64,000 nucleotides of DNA from Alternaria dauci (GCF_042100115.1 NC_091280.1:2480001-2544000), one strand, 5' to 3'. Positions 42,834 to 55,021 are shown, counted from the stretch's first letter. Numbers and translations: made by a program. Notes: generated from the letters alone by a model not told the origin.

Positions 42834-43634
42834 TCAAAGAGGACGGCCTTTGTCTGGCGTGTCGTGCTGAGAGTACACGCGCATCAGACCTCGCGTGTAG
42901 ATCAGTGCTCCGACGATAGCCAGGACGTGCATGGCCTGGTGGCTCGCACCTGGCACGCCTAGCTTCTTCTCAATCAACCCGTCTAGCAGGTAGGTTGCAT
43001 AGATGACGCCTCCTGACCCATTGACGATAGTCATAGCCACAAAGTCTGTAAGGAAACCCGTATCCTGCCCTGGCGCGAGCAAATGCCAACAACGCAGCGC
43101 AGGAACTGCTGCAACACTGCCCATCATTACATGCGTGCGGACGCGAAAGCCGCGCCTCGAGGTGCCACACAGAAAGCCATTAGATAAGAGTATACAACCG
43201 ATCATGGCGGCGGCAGTCACAAGCAAGATGCTTCCTCGGCGCTCGCAAGAGGGCCAGCCAGAGGAGAGTACTGCAAAAGATACGGAGGAAGCCCAGATAG
43301 CGCACACGATTCCAACGTGATCAAGGCCCAGCCAAACGTCTGCTGCATCATGGTCTGCGAAGATATGGGAGAGTGTCGAGCATGCAAAGCAGAAAGCGTT
43401 TGCCACCAGGTATATAAGAACGGCTGCAGCGCCACGAGAAGACAGACTCGCAACGGTGCCAGCGAAGCGTGCTGCAATTGCGGCGAACCATAAGGCGGCG
43501 AGCAGATGTGACCATATGTTGACCGTTTCGGTATGGGTTTGCGTGATCGAGTTGATAGCGTCCCGGTAAGAGGTCGTGTGGATCCGCCGTCGACCAAGAT
43601 TTGAGTAGCTTGTTCGATGATCGATGCTGGCCAT
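42834..43634 (-). CDS. PAQR/hemolysin-III family membrane protein
   Basis: The frame is 266 aa from the ATG at 43634 with seven hydrophobic stretches. Family landmarks of the progestin and adipoQ receptor group are present: THTETVNIWSHLLAALWF at residues 33-50, FACSTLSHIFADH near 83-95, LDHVGI near 102, and GASHQAMHVLAI near 239. The three His/Asp sites (SH in the first motif, D-H-VGI, and H-x3-H in the last) match the zinc-binding residues of PAQR proteins, which act as membrane receptors or ceramidase-like hydrolases. The N-terminus is short, but HTTSYRDAINS aligns with the usual stretch before the first motif. No intron is needed. It is probably functional; ligand or substrate unknown. Confidence 0.82.
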   Translation of the reverse strand: MASIDHRTSYSNLGRRRIHTTSYRDAINSITQTHTETVNIWSHLLAALWFAAIAARFAGTVASLSSRGAAAVLIYLVANAFCFACSTLSHIFADHDAADVWLGLDHVGIVCAIWASSVSFAVLSSGWPSCERRGSILLVTAAAMIGCILLSNGFLCGTSRRGFRVRTHVMMGSVAAVPALRCWHLLAPGQDTGFLTDFVAMTIVNGSGGVIYATYLLDGLIEKKLGVPGASHQAMHVLAIVGALIYTRGLMRVYSQHDTPDKGRPL

Positions 43635-44533
43635 GGCGCAATAGACGTTCAGTCGTATCCGTCTTCAAAGTATGCGAAGACGTATCTTGTATGCTACAGT
43701 GCTGACAGCCTAGCCTCCAGCTTGTGAGCGCTGACAGGTGATGATCTCCCAGAAACTTGGTGCCACATCAATCTGTATCGCGCAGCACCCACTGAATAGG
43801 CAAGCCCTGCAGATGCTCTGTTGATTCATGCCAGTCGCTGCATGTGCTTACCATGCGTAGTGAGCCAGATCACATGCTGGCCGGTTCCGAGCGATCAGCA
43901 GATTTACTGGTTGACATGATATGCTCATGCTGGCCATCGAGCGATAGCGCGTAATAATCTTGGTGTTAACAAGAGATGCGTGCATCAGAGATTGCTCCTG
44001 GTAGTCAGAACATGCGGTAGGACCGTAACAAACCCAACTTGGAGTGGACTCTGTGCGACCCTCTAATCAGCACTCCTCTAAACAGCAAGAGCTTGTGCAT
44101 AATCCACACAGGGCTACAAATACTGCGCTGAAGGCGCCCACACCTTGAAACGCGACCATGCCCGCGTCCAATGAGCAAGTCGGATGCTCGAGCGAGTCGT
44201 TGAGCCGTTCAGGATTCACTCACCTCAGGCGCGAACGACCCGGAACCTGAGATACTCCGGAACGAGGGCAGCCCTCGACTTATAACCTCGGTGAGAGCTT
44301 TCTTGGGAGCAATGTCGGGATGTGTGATTGTCCAGCGACCGTCACCGCACGACAACATCACATGATGAAGATGTAGAGCTACGACGGGCATTGGTTGCGA
44401 GAGTTTGAGACAGAAGGGCGTGGGCATTGATCTACATTCCTGCAGGTAGGCTAATGAGCCTCTCCCACCTATGGATGCATACTATGCTCTCTGGTGTAAA
44501 ACCACAACATGCACAGCACCAAAGATTCCTTGT
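43635..44533. other. Intergenic stretch, nothing recognised
   Basis: Upstream of the PAQR gene and downstream of the C2H2 gene. One 72-codon frame at 44209-44427 is unsupported. Confidence 0.4.
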
Positions 44534-45667
44534 TTATGACCTTGCCTCTGTCCGTCTGGCCTGTTGAATGTTCAGTTTCCTCTTCAGGCGCTTCAGAAGC
44601 CGCTTTTCCTTGGGACCGAGAATGCTCGTTAGCTCAGAAATGCTCATCCTAACGTTTCTCCCTGCTCTTTCACCTCGGTTCACGTGTGTCCAGTAATGCT
44701 CTCGGAGGTTATCGCGCCTCGAAAAAAGCTTGGGACACACTTTGCATGGATGACGTTTGTCTCCACCATGTACAGTGGCGACATGGCGCCGAAGGTGTTC
44801 CGGACGTTGAAATGATTTTGCGCATGGGCTCTGAGGGTTCCTCTTGTCCATGAGCGGGCACCAATACTGTCTCGGGTGTACGACCTCGTAAGACGGGTAT
44901 GTGATGTGTCCCCACTTTCCGAGCTCCATGGCGCCAGAGTTTGCTCCATATTGCCGAGTCGAGGAGTCTGACAGTTCACACGACGAAGCACCATCGTCGT
45001 GACCAGGGAGGTCAGGCTCCGAATCGCTGTTCTCCTCACAGATGTTGGGGCCGATGGCCAGATCCTGTTGAAGGAGTGCTGGGTCTACTTCGGCAGCAGT
45101 ATCAGGGATCGACGTCTGATACGGGACAGAACATGGCGTTGATAAAGGGTCTAGCCGGCGAAGGTAGTCTCGTATGCATTTTGTAGGCCCTTGGTTGCAA
45201 GCTGACCAGCGTTGGAAGAGCAATGAGAGCGCTCTTGGACACCATGTGGAGAGTCCAGGATGACTGCGTTGCCAGCGAGGTTCTTGCTCATCTGACCAAG
45301 CATCACTGTTGGACGGTGACTGGACATGCTGAAAGACGGGTGGCGTGAGTCTAGACCCTATTGGCATATGCGTTTCGGACGGTGTGCAGACACTCTCGGT
45401 CTGGCCGATTGACGACGGGGCCAGTGGGCTGGCATAAGACAGCCTCTCAAGCATTTGCAGACCAAAAGTGTCGACCGGGACATCCAGAAGTAGCGCAGGC
45501 AACGGCTCACAGTCACATTGCTGCAGAGATTCGGCCGTCAGACCGTCACCTGTCTCCAGAGGGACAGACCTGCACGAGTACCACCCGGCATGGGTCTGTA
45601 TTGCAGGGCTGTCAGTCACAGCCGGGTTTGCGCTAGAGATTACGGATACGATATGTCGATATTCCAT
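44534..45667 (-). CDS. C2H2 zinc finger transcription factor
   Basis: The frame is 377 aa from the ATG at 45667, single exon. Two zinc fingers lie near the C-terminus. The first uses C270, C282, H295 and H300, with an unusually long loop between its two Cys residues (11 residues). The second is canonical, with C308, C311, H324 and H328 (CKVCPKLFSRRDNLREHYWTH). This pairing recalls developmental regulators of ascomycetes, but I would not name an orthologue. The N-terminal 260 residues are low in structure, rich in Ser, Pro and acidic residues, and include EENSDSEPDLPGHDD, which could act as an activation region. A basic tail (KEKRLLKRLKRKLN, about 350-363) may be a nuclear signal. Confidence 0.78.
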   Translation of the reverse strand: MEYRHIVSVISSANPAVTDSPAIQTHAGWYSCRSVPLETGDGLTAESLQQCDCEPLPALLLDVPVDTFGLQMLERLSYASPLAPSSIGQTESVCTPSETHMPIGSRLTPPVFQHVQSPSNSDAWSDEQEPRWQRSHPGLSTWCPRALSLLFQRWSACNQGPTKCIRDYLRRLDPLSTPCSVPYQTSIPDTAAEVDPALLQQDLAIGPNICEENSDSEPDLPGHDDGASSCELSDSSTRQYGANSGAMELGKWGHITYPSYEVVHPRQYWCPLMDKRNPQSPCAKSFQRPEHLRRHVATVHGGDKRHPCKVCPKLFSRRDNLREHYWTHVNRGERAGRNVRMSISELTSILGPKEKRLLKRLKRKLNIQQARRTEARS

Positions 45668-46924
45668 TGCCGCACACTGAGAACAGCATTTGGTCAGCAG
45701 TGGGCGTCAGCGTGAGCGCGGGCCAGGTAGACATACCGTGGGTAATCTGAATGTCCAAGCAGCGATGCTATCATTCCAAGACACAAGGGTTCCATTGCAA
45801 CGCTCGAGCTCGCTCCGACACTGGCAAGCGAAGGCATATATGATACACTGTCGCGTTAAAAACGACTGCGGCGTGTGAAGATGCTGACACATGGTGATGC
45901 GGATGAACTTGCGTTGTTTCTCAGCCTATGCTTTACACTTTCATGCTCGATCATTACCTTACGCTTTCATACTCGATCATTACGCCAGAACGCAGAATAA
46001 TCGATCCGTGTGATAGATGAGATGTTACTACCTCGATAGCCACGGACATACAGCTTTCACTCAATGCTACTATGGCTGGATAGCCAAGATCAGATGACAC
46101 TATTCGGTGATCAAGTAGCAAGCTCTCTGCTACTACACTACAAGTGTGTACAGTCTTGTTCCCCACGGTTCATTCAAAATGGATAACCTGTGGACTTGCG
46201 CTGTCCCTTCGTGCCACAACGTGGAGTTGGGAAAACCTGGCCGCGGCCGTAACGTGAAGTCTCTGCGAGCGATCAATGGTGGCTGGATATATGGACTCCA
46301 GAGAAGCTTCCAGAGCTCAATCAATTTTGACTACAAGCAGGATACTTGGGGAAACACGTCGCAGTAGAACAATGTCGCTGAGATAATAGATACATGAGAA
46401 TGACATGCTGATTGTGCAAGTTGATGATTGTGTTTTCTGAATGACTCAATGGCAGGCGAAGGAGATCAACTCGGCAATGCCCGCATTGAGCATGTCTTTG
46501 AGCGAGCATGCTTTCCTTGACATTTCGTTGAACGGCTTTCCGTGCCATAACTCACATCGCGACGCAATCGAAACATCTTCTGGTCCTTCCGTCGTCTGCA
46601 CCACTCTTTGTCCCCTGACTGCGTTACGGAAGTAGTTCGTCGGTCGCAACGATGTATGGAGGGGAGGGGGTAAAGGTTGAGTTATCCCTGCCCTGCTCTT
46701 CCAACGCGTCGTCGGCCGATCCTCTACAGAGCATTACGAGCCATGCTGCTGTCGATGATGTCGGTACAGTAAAACTCACATGCATAGATTGTTACATCAC
46801 GTGCTTTCAGATTGATTGGCGGGGGCTGCTCTGTATCTACATAGGTATGTCGATGGCTATGAGCCACTTGCAGGGGTGAAGCCGCGATCGCTGGCGACTG
46901 TAACACGCCTGGAAAGACGGGCCG
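45668..46924. other. Intergenic stretch with a lone MITE end
   Basis: No supported gene. A 32-bp string at 46871-46902 (GGGGTGAAGCCGCGATCG, then CTGGCGACTGTA) matches the terminal repeat of MITE family 2 at 54.8 and 59.5 kb. No matching left end was found nearby. Confidence 0.5.
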
Positions 46925-48021
46925 CTACCAATGCTCGCATGCAATGCCTTCTTCATCCTCGCCTCTTCGAACGCAGCGCAAGCACAGTCCATTCACCCAG
47001 TCCTGGGTCTCGCTGACTTTGGCGATCATCAGATTCAATGTCGTGTGTAGCGGACAGAAATGTTCGGCTTCGCAGATATGTTTCGCGACTCTTTTAGCAC
47101 GGGCAAAACGTGACGAGACGTTGAACACAGAGCACTCTGCGAATGCAGTTACCGTCGGCCATAAGTCTACTTTGCTCAGGATACTGAAGTATCCAGCCAC
47201 CCTCGTCTCATGCGTACAAAGCTGCCTCTGGAGTTCCGTGGTATCACAAGGATGACACTTCCTTGCCCCACTAGGGAGGCTGCGGCCACATTTGATACAC
47301 AGGAGCTGCCAGGTGTTATAGACTTGTTTGTCTTTACGCAAATCCAGCTCCATGCATTGCACTATGGCCTCGAGTTCGTCCAACACACGCTGTATACGCT
47401 TCATCAAGGATGCTAGACGGTCTCAGCTATGATAAGCTCGTTGATGGAGGCCCATGTCTTACCTGTGACGCTTGTTGGTAGTACTGCGAACAGCTCCTCC
47501 TTCTCCCACGCTGCCCCAAAAGACGGTGCCAGTTGCAGAGTAGCGGTTCGCGACTTGTTCCTGAATTCGAGCGAGTCACCGAAGATATAGGCAGCCAGGA
47601 CTTGGAACCCCAGTGCCTTGGCCGACTCATCTTTAGTTGCCACATTTCTCAGCCAGGTCGGTACCCACGGTCCCAAGGCTCTTGTACAATCGTACTTGTC
47701 GCAGTGAAGCGAGAGCCGCGCTAGTCTCTCAGGTTCCATGAAGTAGTCTGCAGAGCTCCCCTGGTGGTGTAGGATCCGCAGCATCAGTCCCATAAGCTCG
47801 GGATCGTCGTCTCCGAGCTCTAACAACGGACAGTCTTCGACGAGCAGTCGCTGCCCCTCGTGGAAAGCCGCGTCGAACATACACGAGAAGACGGGAGAAG
47901 CGAGACGAAGGATGTGAGTTGAGACGAGGAACTTAGCGCTGGCTCCTGTGCACTGGCTCAGACACCTCAGTACGACATCTCCGCCGGGGTCTAGTGGGGT
48001 CGCCAGTATCACGTTGTTCAT
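46925..48021 (-). CDS. BTB/POZ-domain protein, two exons
   Basis: Exons 48021-47463 and 47412-46925 join across a 50-bp intron (GTAAGA...TCTAG) to give 348 aa. The join reads SVT-A-SLMKRIQ. Without it the first frame would stop at 47413. The first half is a BTB domain: GDVVLRC, AKFLVSTHILRLASPVFSCMFDAAFHEG near residues 29-56, then an LELGDDDPELMGLMLRILHH helix. The second half holds Cys pairs (C-x2-C near 210, LCTHE, FCPLH, LCLRCV), as often seen in the C-terminal part of fungal BTB proteins, perhaps structural metal sites. The ATG at 48021 is the first good Met. Likely role: dimerising adaptor; partner unknown. Confidence 0.8.
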
Positions 48022-48694
48022 AGTGGAGGATAGGCCCACCTCGTCCTGTCATGGTCAAAGCGATGGAATGAGGAGCGTGAGTATAGGAGCATACACTTTG
48101 CACGACTTTGCCGAGAGTCTATATGGTGATATCAGCGTGTCTGCACACGGGAGGCTGGGATGAGCGGTTGTACCTTTGACGCTATGTGGACAACGCACGA
48201 GTAGGGCGATAGGCAAATATGTGTAGACTTGGCTCTGTTGAGAAGTGTAAATTTGGAAAGCCATTCCGATAAAATCAGACTGCCCTCCCCTCTTTGTCAT
48301 GGAAGCCTTGTCAACTCACTCGGCCGGCTCTGTCTGGCTTACAACGGCAGCACTCCCAGGGAATTGATGCAGTATCCACTGTCAAAAAGCACAATGGTGC
48401 TATTCATTCTCACTCATAGTAGTGATCACCAAGTCTTGTCGATTGCCTCGCTTCAGTAGGCTCTACCACGCTCAGCGTCAGCAGCAGCAAAAGTCACAGG
48501 TCAGCAACAGTAACAGGGTCAGCGCGATCATCGGTGGACCTCGTTACCTACAAGACATAGCTTCCTAGCAGATTGCATATGCCCTATGCCACCGTGACCA
48601 TTCTCTCACGCCACTTCTCTCTCGCTGGCCTTGCTGCGCCCTTACGCTGCTGTAAAACCCACCGCACCACTGAAGCAAGATTAGGCCAGCCGTG
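48022..48694. other. Intergenic stretch between divergent genes
   Basis: The shared upstream region of the leftward BTB gene and the rightward secreted-protein candidate. A CAGCAGCAACA-rich run lies near 48480-48520. Nothing else was recognised. Confidence 0.4.
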
Positions 48695-49251
48695 ATGCTG
48701 CAGTTCTCTTTCGTCTTGTGGTTGCCCTACTTTGCTATCAACACCGTAGCCTCGCTTCAGGGACGGCGAGAGGCGGATTCCAAGAGTTGCAGGACCGAGA
48801 ATGGCTTGGAGCCTCGACGAACAAGCGCATGCAGGCTCGCTCTGTAGCGGATAAGAGCTCGATGCAAATTCTCTACAAGGAGAATGTCTTCAGCTATGCC
48901 CATTACTGGAGCGTGTACTTTGGACCGCGCGGTATTCCTGTCGATCCCTATGATCTCGGACCTTTCGTGGAAATATTCAATCTCACGAAAGAGCCCATTC
49001 CCGGCAATCTGTTCAGCAATATCGACACTCCTCCCCCTATACCAAGCGGATCATGGTCGGGTTTCACTTCGCCTCTCGCAGAGGCCGATTGCTCGATTGT
49101 GGGTGACGAATCGGGCCCGCCAACACTCGAGTGTGGGCAAAGTCTCACAGCAGCCTTTGCGAAAGATCCAGGATACGGTGATGCTACGATAGGCTGTTAC
49201 AAAGATGCTATTCGTTACCACAGGGCGTACTTCACCGAGTTCACAATGTAA
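48695..49251 (+). pseudogene. Small secreted-protein candidate with a frame break
   Basis: The ATG at 48695 opens a signal-peptide-like segment (MLQFSFVLWLPYFAINTVAS). That frame ends in an unrelated short tail. A second frame, open from 48718, carries the more protein-like sequence: ENVFSYAHYWSVYFGPRGIPVDP, FVEIFNLTKEPIPGNLFSN, a Pro-rich DTPPPIPSG, and two Cys residues in CSIVGD and LECGQ, ending YFTEFTM. Joining the two needs a one-base shift or an unseen intron between about 48760 and 48870. I do not recognise the family. It could be a secreted effector-like protein if the break is an intron, or a recent pseudogene if it is not. Confidence is low. Confidence 0.4.
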
Positions 49252-52200
49252 AATCATTTGGATAGGGGACTGATGGTATATCTTCCACAAACACCCGTAG
49301 CTGTTTTTTCTTCTTCAGCCGGTGGTGACTCGTGTCATCGCCTTACTGGCGTCTCTCATCGAAGCTCTGATCGTAGCTGTTGGCGACTGGTCACTCTGTT
49401 CAGAAATAGCTTCAGTAGTACGTGATGTCCATCTCGGCAGTTGGGGGGGATTCGCCGCAGACGGTTAGATATGAGTTCCTATCTCTATTGTTTTGAGATC
49501 ATCTGCTGTATGACTAGCATGGAAATTCGACTTGCAGGCTGGAAGATCGTTTTGTTTTAGTTGTGATTGCGATGCCTCCCGCCTTGTAGGACGAAACTGT
49601 AGTAATGTCTGTCCTTGTACAACGGAAAACCAGATACACAGAGAATAGCCAAAGAGCATGCGAGATTATCGGGTTTCACAGCGCAGCATTGTTTCATCGG
49701 CTGTTCTCGGCCCACTGAGTTTCCCGCTGTACAGATACTGACGTCAGTGAATGTATGTAGCAGAGGTTGGCAATATGAAGCACAGCAGCGCAGCTCGACA
49801 GACGCCAGGCAGTTGTAATGGACCGGGTTTTCAGCCCTGTTTTGAGATTGTGGAGAACTCCAACGTAATTGATCCAGTCTACTGATACATAGGCTTTTCT
49901 CCAATAATAAGATAGTATTGAAAGCTCACACAGCACGAGACCATGCTTCTAAGGCGACTTGCTGATTGGTACCTCCTCCGAAAACGATAGCCGTAGTAGA
50001 ACATTGTGAGCCAAAAGACGCGCGGCAGACTTGCAAAGTCCCAGAGTGTGCTGCTGGCGGCACTACCATGCAACGGGAAATTCCATCGTAGGTCGTGACA
50101 GCATGGTACAGTACTGTGAACAACGATGAGCCATATCTCAGACGATATCTGGTCGGCACAGCAGGCAGCCTTCCCTGCCACTTATTGCGTTGTGCCAGTC
50201 GGCTGACCCAGCGTTTCTGCGCAAGATTGCCTGAGTATGGTCTGCTTTCTACTGACGCGGTCGAATGTGGTTGCATCGTTCTCGGTCGTGACAGTCTTTT
50301 GACGTTTGATGCACAGGATGCTTATCTGGAAATGGTCTCCTGGTGGCTGGTCTCCTGGTAGCCTGTCTTCAGCATCAAATATAGCCCGTGGCACGGGCAG
50401 ACACAGGCTACGGCCGCGACGGCATCGGTCAAGACGTCCTGTGCCTTGTACGACTATACTGCTTCACACGGATTCCTGAACTGGTTGGTTGGACTGCGCA
50501 CTGCATTCATTGGCGGGAACATGGGTAATCGGGGATTGAAGGCTTGAGATGGAAGAGGTAAAGTTTCGTTGGGGTGTAAAGCCCCGTCGAGATGAGCTAC
50601 CTTCTTCTTGGGGAAGATGGTAAGCAAGGCGAAGGAATCGTCTCCAGTCTCGGTACCAGAGCGGTAGTACGAGGGATACGAAGATGCAGAGCGCAAGCTT
50701 CAACAACGCCCCTGCGGGTAGATCATCGATTGCGTCCAACAAGGTCTCGAGTCTAGCTGCGTTCTCAAAAGGCACTTCGTGAGGCCTCGCTCCGTGAGCG
50801 TCATGGCGGTGCATATCGATGCAGGGGCGAGGGCGAAGCGTGAGAAGCCGTCATGTGTCTGCGGCCGTCATCTCTTGACACCTGCGGCATGTATATGGCC
50901 AGGTTCGTAAGCACACACGAGCGCCACCGTTATCAGTAATCCTCGCATGGTATTCCAGCGCTGCGGTATTCCGTGCGTGAGCTTGTGCAATTCCATGTCC
51001 GCGGAATGCCAGGCCGATGGAATGCCAGGCAACTGGTATGCCAGGTGTAAGCTGCTTACAGCCACATCGCTGTCAGCAGCCTGCTGCAGGAGAGCAATCA
51101 TATGACGAGCTGCAGTCGACGTGGACGAGCATAGCACATGCGCGTAAGCTTGTCTGCTGGTGTCGGTCGAAGGCCCCCAGCCTTCTGCTAGCATGACATC
51201 AGATCAGGAACTCGCTCGTGCCGTTGTGGCACGCTGTACAGTAGTAAGGCCGGTCTCTTCTTTACCTAGAGCAACTAATACAGCTCATGAAGATCTGATT
51301 GCGATGCACGTATTGAAAGCAGGTAATCGTTTTTGTGGACCCTGGTAGCAACCGCGATTATCCCCAAGAGACGGACACCCTCGCACTTCAGCTTTCCAGC
51401 AGACATCACCGCCACTGCTGTTGCAAAGAGGCTAGCAGGACCCAGAATCGGAGGATTGCTTGCATCACTTGCACATCCTCTACCTCTTCGCATACGACCA
51501 GTTCTTCGACGCCATCATGCCCGCTATATTGTTTGTCTTGCTTACAGCGCTCGATGGGCTTGTGATATCGCTCACAGCTCAGCTCAGGGCTATGGGAGAC
51601 GATGGGTAGAAGTTGATCACAAGATGTATGGCCTTTAGTGCTTATTGATGGTTGCATTCTTCCCACTACCTCTACCTGATCGCGCGCTTTCGTAGAGCCT
51701 GGGTTTAGACAATCTCACGGGCTTCGCGTGTCACTGCCTATTGCCTACAGCGAGCCACTCTCATCATAGTCGATCTATATGAAAATCCGCACTTGCGAAA
51801 TATCATTCACTAGTGATGAGCACTGGAGTCCATCGCGCAATGACGCTGCCGTGTCTTATACGGTATGTAGTGCGCATGGTCTCCTGTCTTGCTCGATTCT
51901 TCGTCAGTCAACTTGCCACAGGGCAGATCATTTGTAGGTGTGAGAGAGTTGACTGTATTTGCTCCAACGCATCCAGATGTGCTACGAGAGTGCCTGTCTA
52001 TATCTACATCGCGGCTCCTTTTTGGTAACTCGACTAGTTAGGCTAAAGATCAAGAAAAAGAACTTCGTTCCTTGAACATGTCTTGTGAGGATGACTTGTC
52101 TCGTGCTTCTAAAACTCGATCACGATTCGAACTTGCCTCCGCACAAAGGTAACCCGTCCGCTTGACATGGACGAGCGATCGTTTGGCATTCTGTGATATG

Positions 52201-52438
52201 CGAACCCCACGAGACGTTAGGGGCCAAGTGACCTAGTCTCCGCACAAGTATCGTCTCATGAATACCGCCCTGTGGCTGATCCCACAGATTTGTTGCATCT
52301 GGTCTATCTAATGGAAGAATACTTGTTGTTTCAGCTCGATCCCCAACAACCATCACACTCACACCTGAATGCTACGCCCGCAACTCAACACCGCGTGTGG
52401 TACAGTGAGCACAAGAAGAGCAGTGCTGATACTGAACC
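49252..52438. other. Long stretch without a supported gene
   Basis: Many overlapping frames of 60-116 codons occur on both strands. None has a domain, a signal peptide with a continuing frame, or a repeat partner in the window. Near 50940-51060 a degenerate GGAATGCCAGG-type motif recurs about four times within 100 bp, a small local repeat. Confidence 0.4.
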
Positions 52439-53347
52439 TTATTTGCCAGAGCAAATGCAGACACTCAAGGACCAAAGAAAGCTCGATACGATCGAGCTTG
52501 CGACAGCAACCCATAAAACGGCAAACAGGGACACGCCTAGAGATGCGTCGATGTTGTAGGAACGCAAGACCGACTCGAACACACCCGCCAGCGCAGCGTA
52601 GATGGTGGTTGCTGCTGCTGCCGCCGCAAGGGCAAGGCTAGCCTGCAACTGGCCGCACCTATTAGCAAGCACACGCATCAGAGCGAACAAGACCTACAAT
52701 AGACACAACCGCCGTGAAGCAGCTGAACCATCTGCTACGGATCGCAAGCATTCCCCCCGCGATTTCTAACACGGTCAGCCCCAACATGATGACGAACGTC
52801 CAATGTGTCCATTCAACCGCCGCTCGGTATGTCTGCATGCCCTTGGTGAATCGCTCTCCGAGGACTGCCTGCAAAATTGTGTTCTCCAGCTGCCAGACAT
52901 CCGCAGGGTCAAAGTAGAATGGCACCTTCCAGGCGCTGCAGTGTGTTACCGTCTCTCTCCTCGTTTTTTTGTCAGTTTTACCCTCACAGTAGCCAAAGAG
53001 GCCCACCACATAGAAGTCCTTGAGGGGTTCCGACTCCGCTACGCTCTGGAGACTGTCAGGAACCTCGATGCCGAAGACGCTGTCAGGAAGGCTGTTCAGC
53101 AAGCCCTGTGGACTCAACATCGTATCACTAGTGTTTGCCTGTCTCTTACTGTCAGCATACACGTTTGCACTATATATGGATCGTCGGTGTGTGCTCGTAC
53201 CTTGAAGAAGTAGAGATCTCGCTGGAGCAGTGTGTTGTGGCCGCCGGGAGAGACTTGCGCCAACGCGACGACAAGGAAGCAAACCAAGGACAGGATCGTG
53301 AGCAGCATAGGTAGGGCAATGCATGAGACGCGCTTGATCTTTCCCAT
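52439..53347 (-). CDS. SUR7/PalI-type four-TM membrane protein, three exons
   Basis: Exons 53347-53201, 53138-52698 and 52642-52439 join in phase 0 to give 263 aa. The introns of 62 and 55 bp start GTACGA and GTAGGT. The first membrane segment (SCIALPMLLTILSLVCFLVVALA, residues 8-30) is followed by an extracellular loop. The middle exon has DFYVVGLFGYCEG, which carries the G-x-W/F-x-x-C-like signature of the SUR7/PalI family, then WTHWTFVIMLGLTVLEIAGGMLAI as the second segment. Two more segments follow (ALAAAAAATTIYAALAGVF and SLFAVLWVAVASSIVSSFLWSLSV). Family members act at eisosomes, in cell-wall integrity or in pH sensing at the plasma membrane. All splice sites are canonical and no stop intervenes. 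Confidence 0.85.
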
Positions 53348-54387
53348 CGGAACGAAGGCAATGGGCTGCTGCTCGCGCTCTGAGCATTTAGGCCCTAGGG
53401 TACAATCTCACCGCAGCGGCGTTCTTCGAATACTATTGGTAAATTCTTGCCTGTATGATGGACAGCAAGCAGAAAGCTCTTCACGTGTCTGGAATATACA
53501 GTCAGACCTGTAGACTACAACGGACGTTTGAGGTAACTCTACTGCAGTTTTGAGATCGACCCGGATGGTCTGCGTACAAGAAAACTTTCTCAGTCAATGT
53601 TAGATTGAGAGAGCGTGTAGAGCAAGAGGTTTGTTCGGTCTAGGTATGAATGCGGTTGCTGATGATATCCTGTTTTGTTCCGTTGCTGCTTATGCGTACT
53701 GCGAACGTGGTATCACTCTGGTCGTGCAAGTAGTGACACAAGTCATTCCTCTACCCTACGCAAATAAGCCTCAGCATAATTCATCAGCATAATCGCTGCG
53801 TGACTTACCTTTCGCGTTATCTGACCTCTGGACGATTGCGTAAGACGATTGACTGGGAAAGAGCCAAGTACAATATCAACATATGATAGATACACTTCTG
53901 TCGGCTTTTGCCGTCTTGCGTCGGTCGGCGTGTCTGCTGACTTGATCTTCCTATAGCAATCTGTATCGTAATGAACAAGATGAATCGGCGACAGTAGAGC
54001 GACAAGTAGAGAAGAAATAGACGAAAGTTTTGAAGCCATTACAAGATCGACGTTGTCGTCGCCCAGATATTTATGAGCACAAGCTCGTCCGGCTCGAGAG
54101 CAGCCACTTCTATGGAGACCTGTCGTTGTGCGCACCGATCACTCTTTGGATCTGGTCGATCGTGCGATGGAATACTCTCATCGAGAAATCGGTGTGATCT
54201 GAATGTCTTTGATGCTCCGCTTTCCCCTTGGTCCGAGGATTGGTATGGAGAATTTAATGAATGTCGGAAGCAGATATCGAACCTGGAGAGAAAGACATTT
54301 GCTCGTTGATGTCCAGAGTGAGAAGTTCCCGGGAGATGTGATAGATTGGAGTGGTCGATGACCTCCATGTGGAAACACAATCATTTG
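53348..54387. other. Intergenic stretch, nothing recognised
   Basis: Minus-strand frames at 53743-54135 and 54039-54380 overlap and show no domain. Confidence 0.35.
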
Positions 54388-54816
54388 CTAACGCATCATA
54401 GCGTTCGTTTTTTGAGAGATGGCAAAGGCAAGTACCACCAATCCCGCAAAAACCCACAGGAGTCCATCGTACCACATTATGCTTTGTCTCCGTGATGCCC
54501 AAAGTGCCACGGCGGCCGGAGTATTTGATGGAGTGTCTAAGGCTAGTCCCGGTCGTGCGCACACCGAGCAAGGCAGCCCTTTAAACTCAAGCGAGTAAAC
54601 GTAATGTTGAGCATTATCTACCGTCAGACATGAATTCACAGTGAAAGCTTCTGTAGATAGATCATGTGTTTGATAAACGCTTATGCAATTCAAAACACCA
54701 TGCGAAGATCGTGATGCCAGCAATCTCGCAGCATACATCTGACCCGATATGTAGTAAGCTAGCGTAATGTACGTCTGCTCACTTCGAGCCAGATGTAAGC
54801 TTATGTTTAGCCACAT
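54388..54816 (-). CDS. Small membrane-anchored hypothetical protein, weak
   Basis: An open frame of 142 aa starts from an ATG at 54816. Its only clear feature is a C-terminal hydrophobic helix (WYDGLLWVFAGLVVLAFAIS) followed by a short basic end, which suggests a tail anchor. Several Cys residues lie in the middle. The frame remains open upstream into a MITE (54835-55021), so the start is not secure. No family was recognised, and it may be a chance frame. Confidence 0.25.
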   Translation of the reverse strand: MWLNISLHLARSEQTYITLAYYISGQMYAARLLASRSSHGVLNCISVYQTHDLSTEAFTVNSCLTVDNAQHYVYSLEFKGLPCSVCARPGLALDTPSNTPAAVALWASRRQSIMWYDGLLWVFAGLVVLAFAISQKTNAMMR

Positions 54817-54834
54817 GCTCTCTGACACTGCTCG

Positions 54835-55021
54835 TCCAGTTGTGAGCGATCGCGGCTTCACCCCAACGCGCAGCTGCGCAACGATTATACACAGCCTCAC
54901 CTTCTACAGATGGCTTAGTACTTCGCAACAGTCGGTATCATTGACCAATCTTCAATCTGACCGTGACTAGTTTTCTAGAATGGCGCACACATAGGTGAAG
55001 CCGCAACGGCTGACAACTGTA
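54835..55021. mobile_element. MITE family 2, 187-bp copy
   Basis: The left end reads TCCAGTTGTGAGCGATCGCG, then GCTTCACCCC. The right end, reversed, reads TACAGTTGTCAGCCGTTGCG, then GCTTCACC. These 28-bp inverted repeats with a few mismatches flank a non-coding core. Confidence 0.7.
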
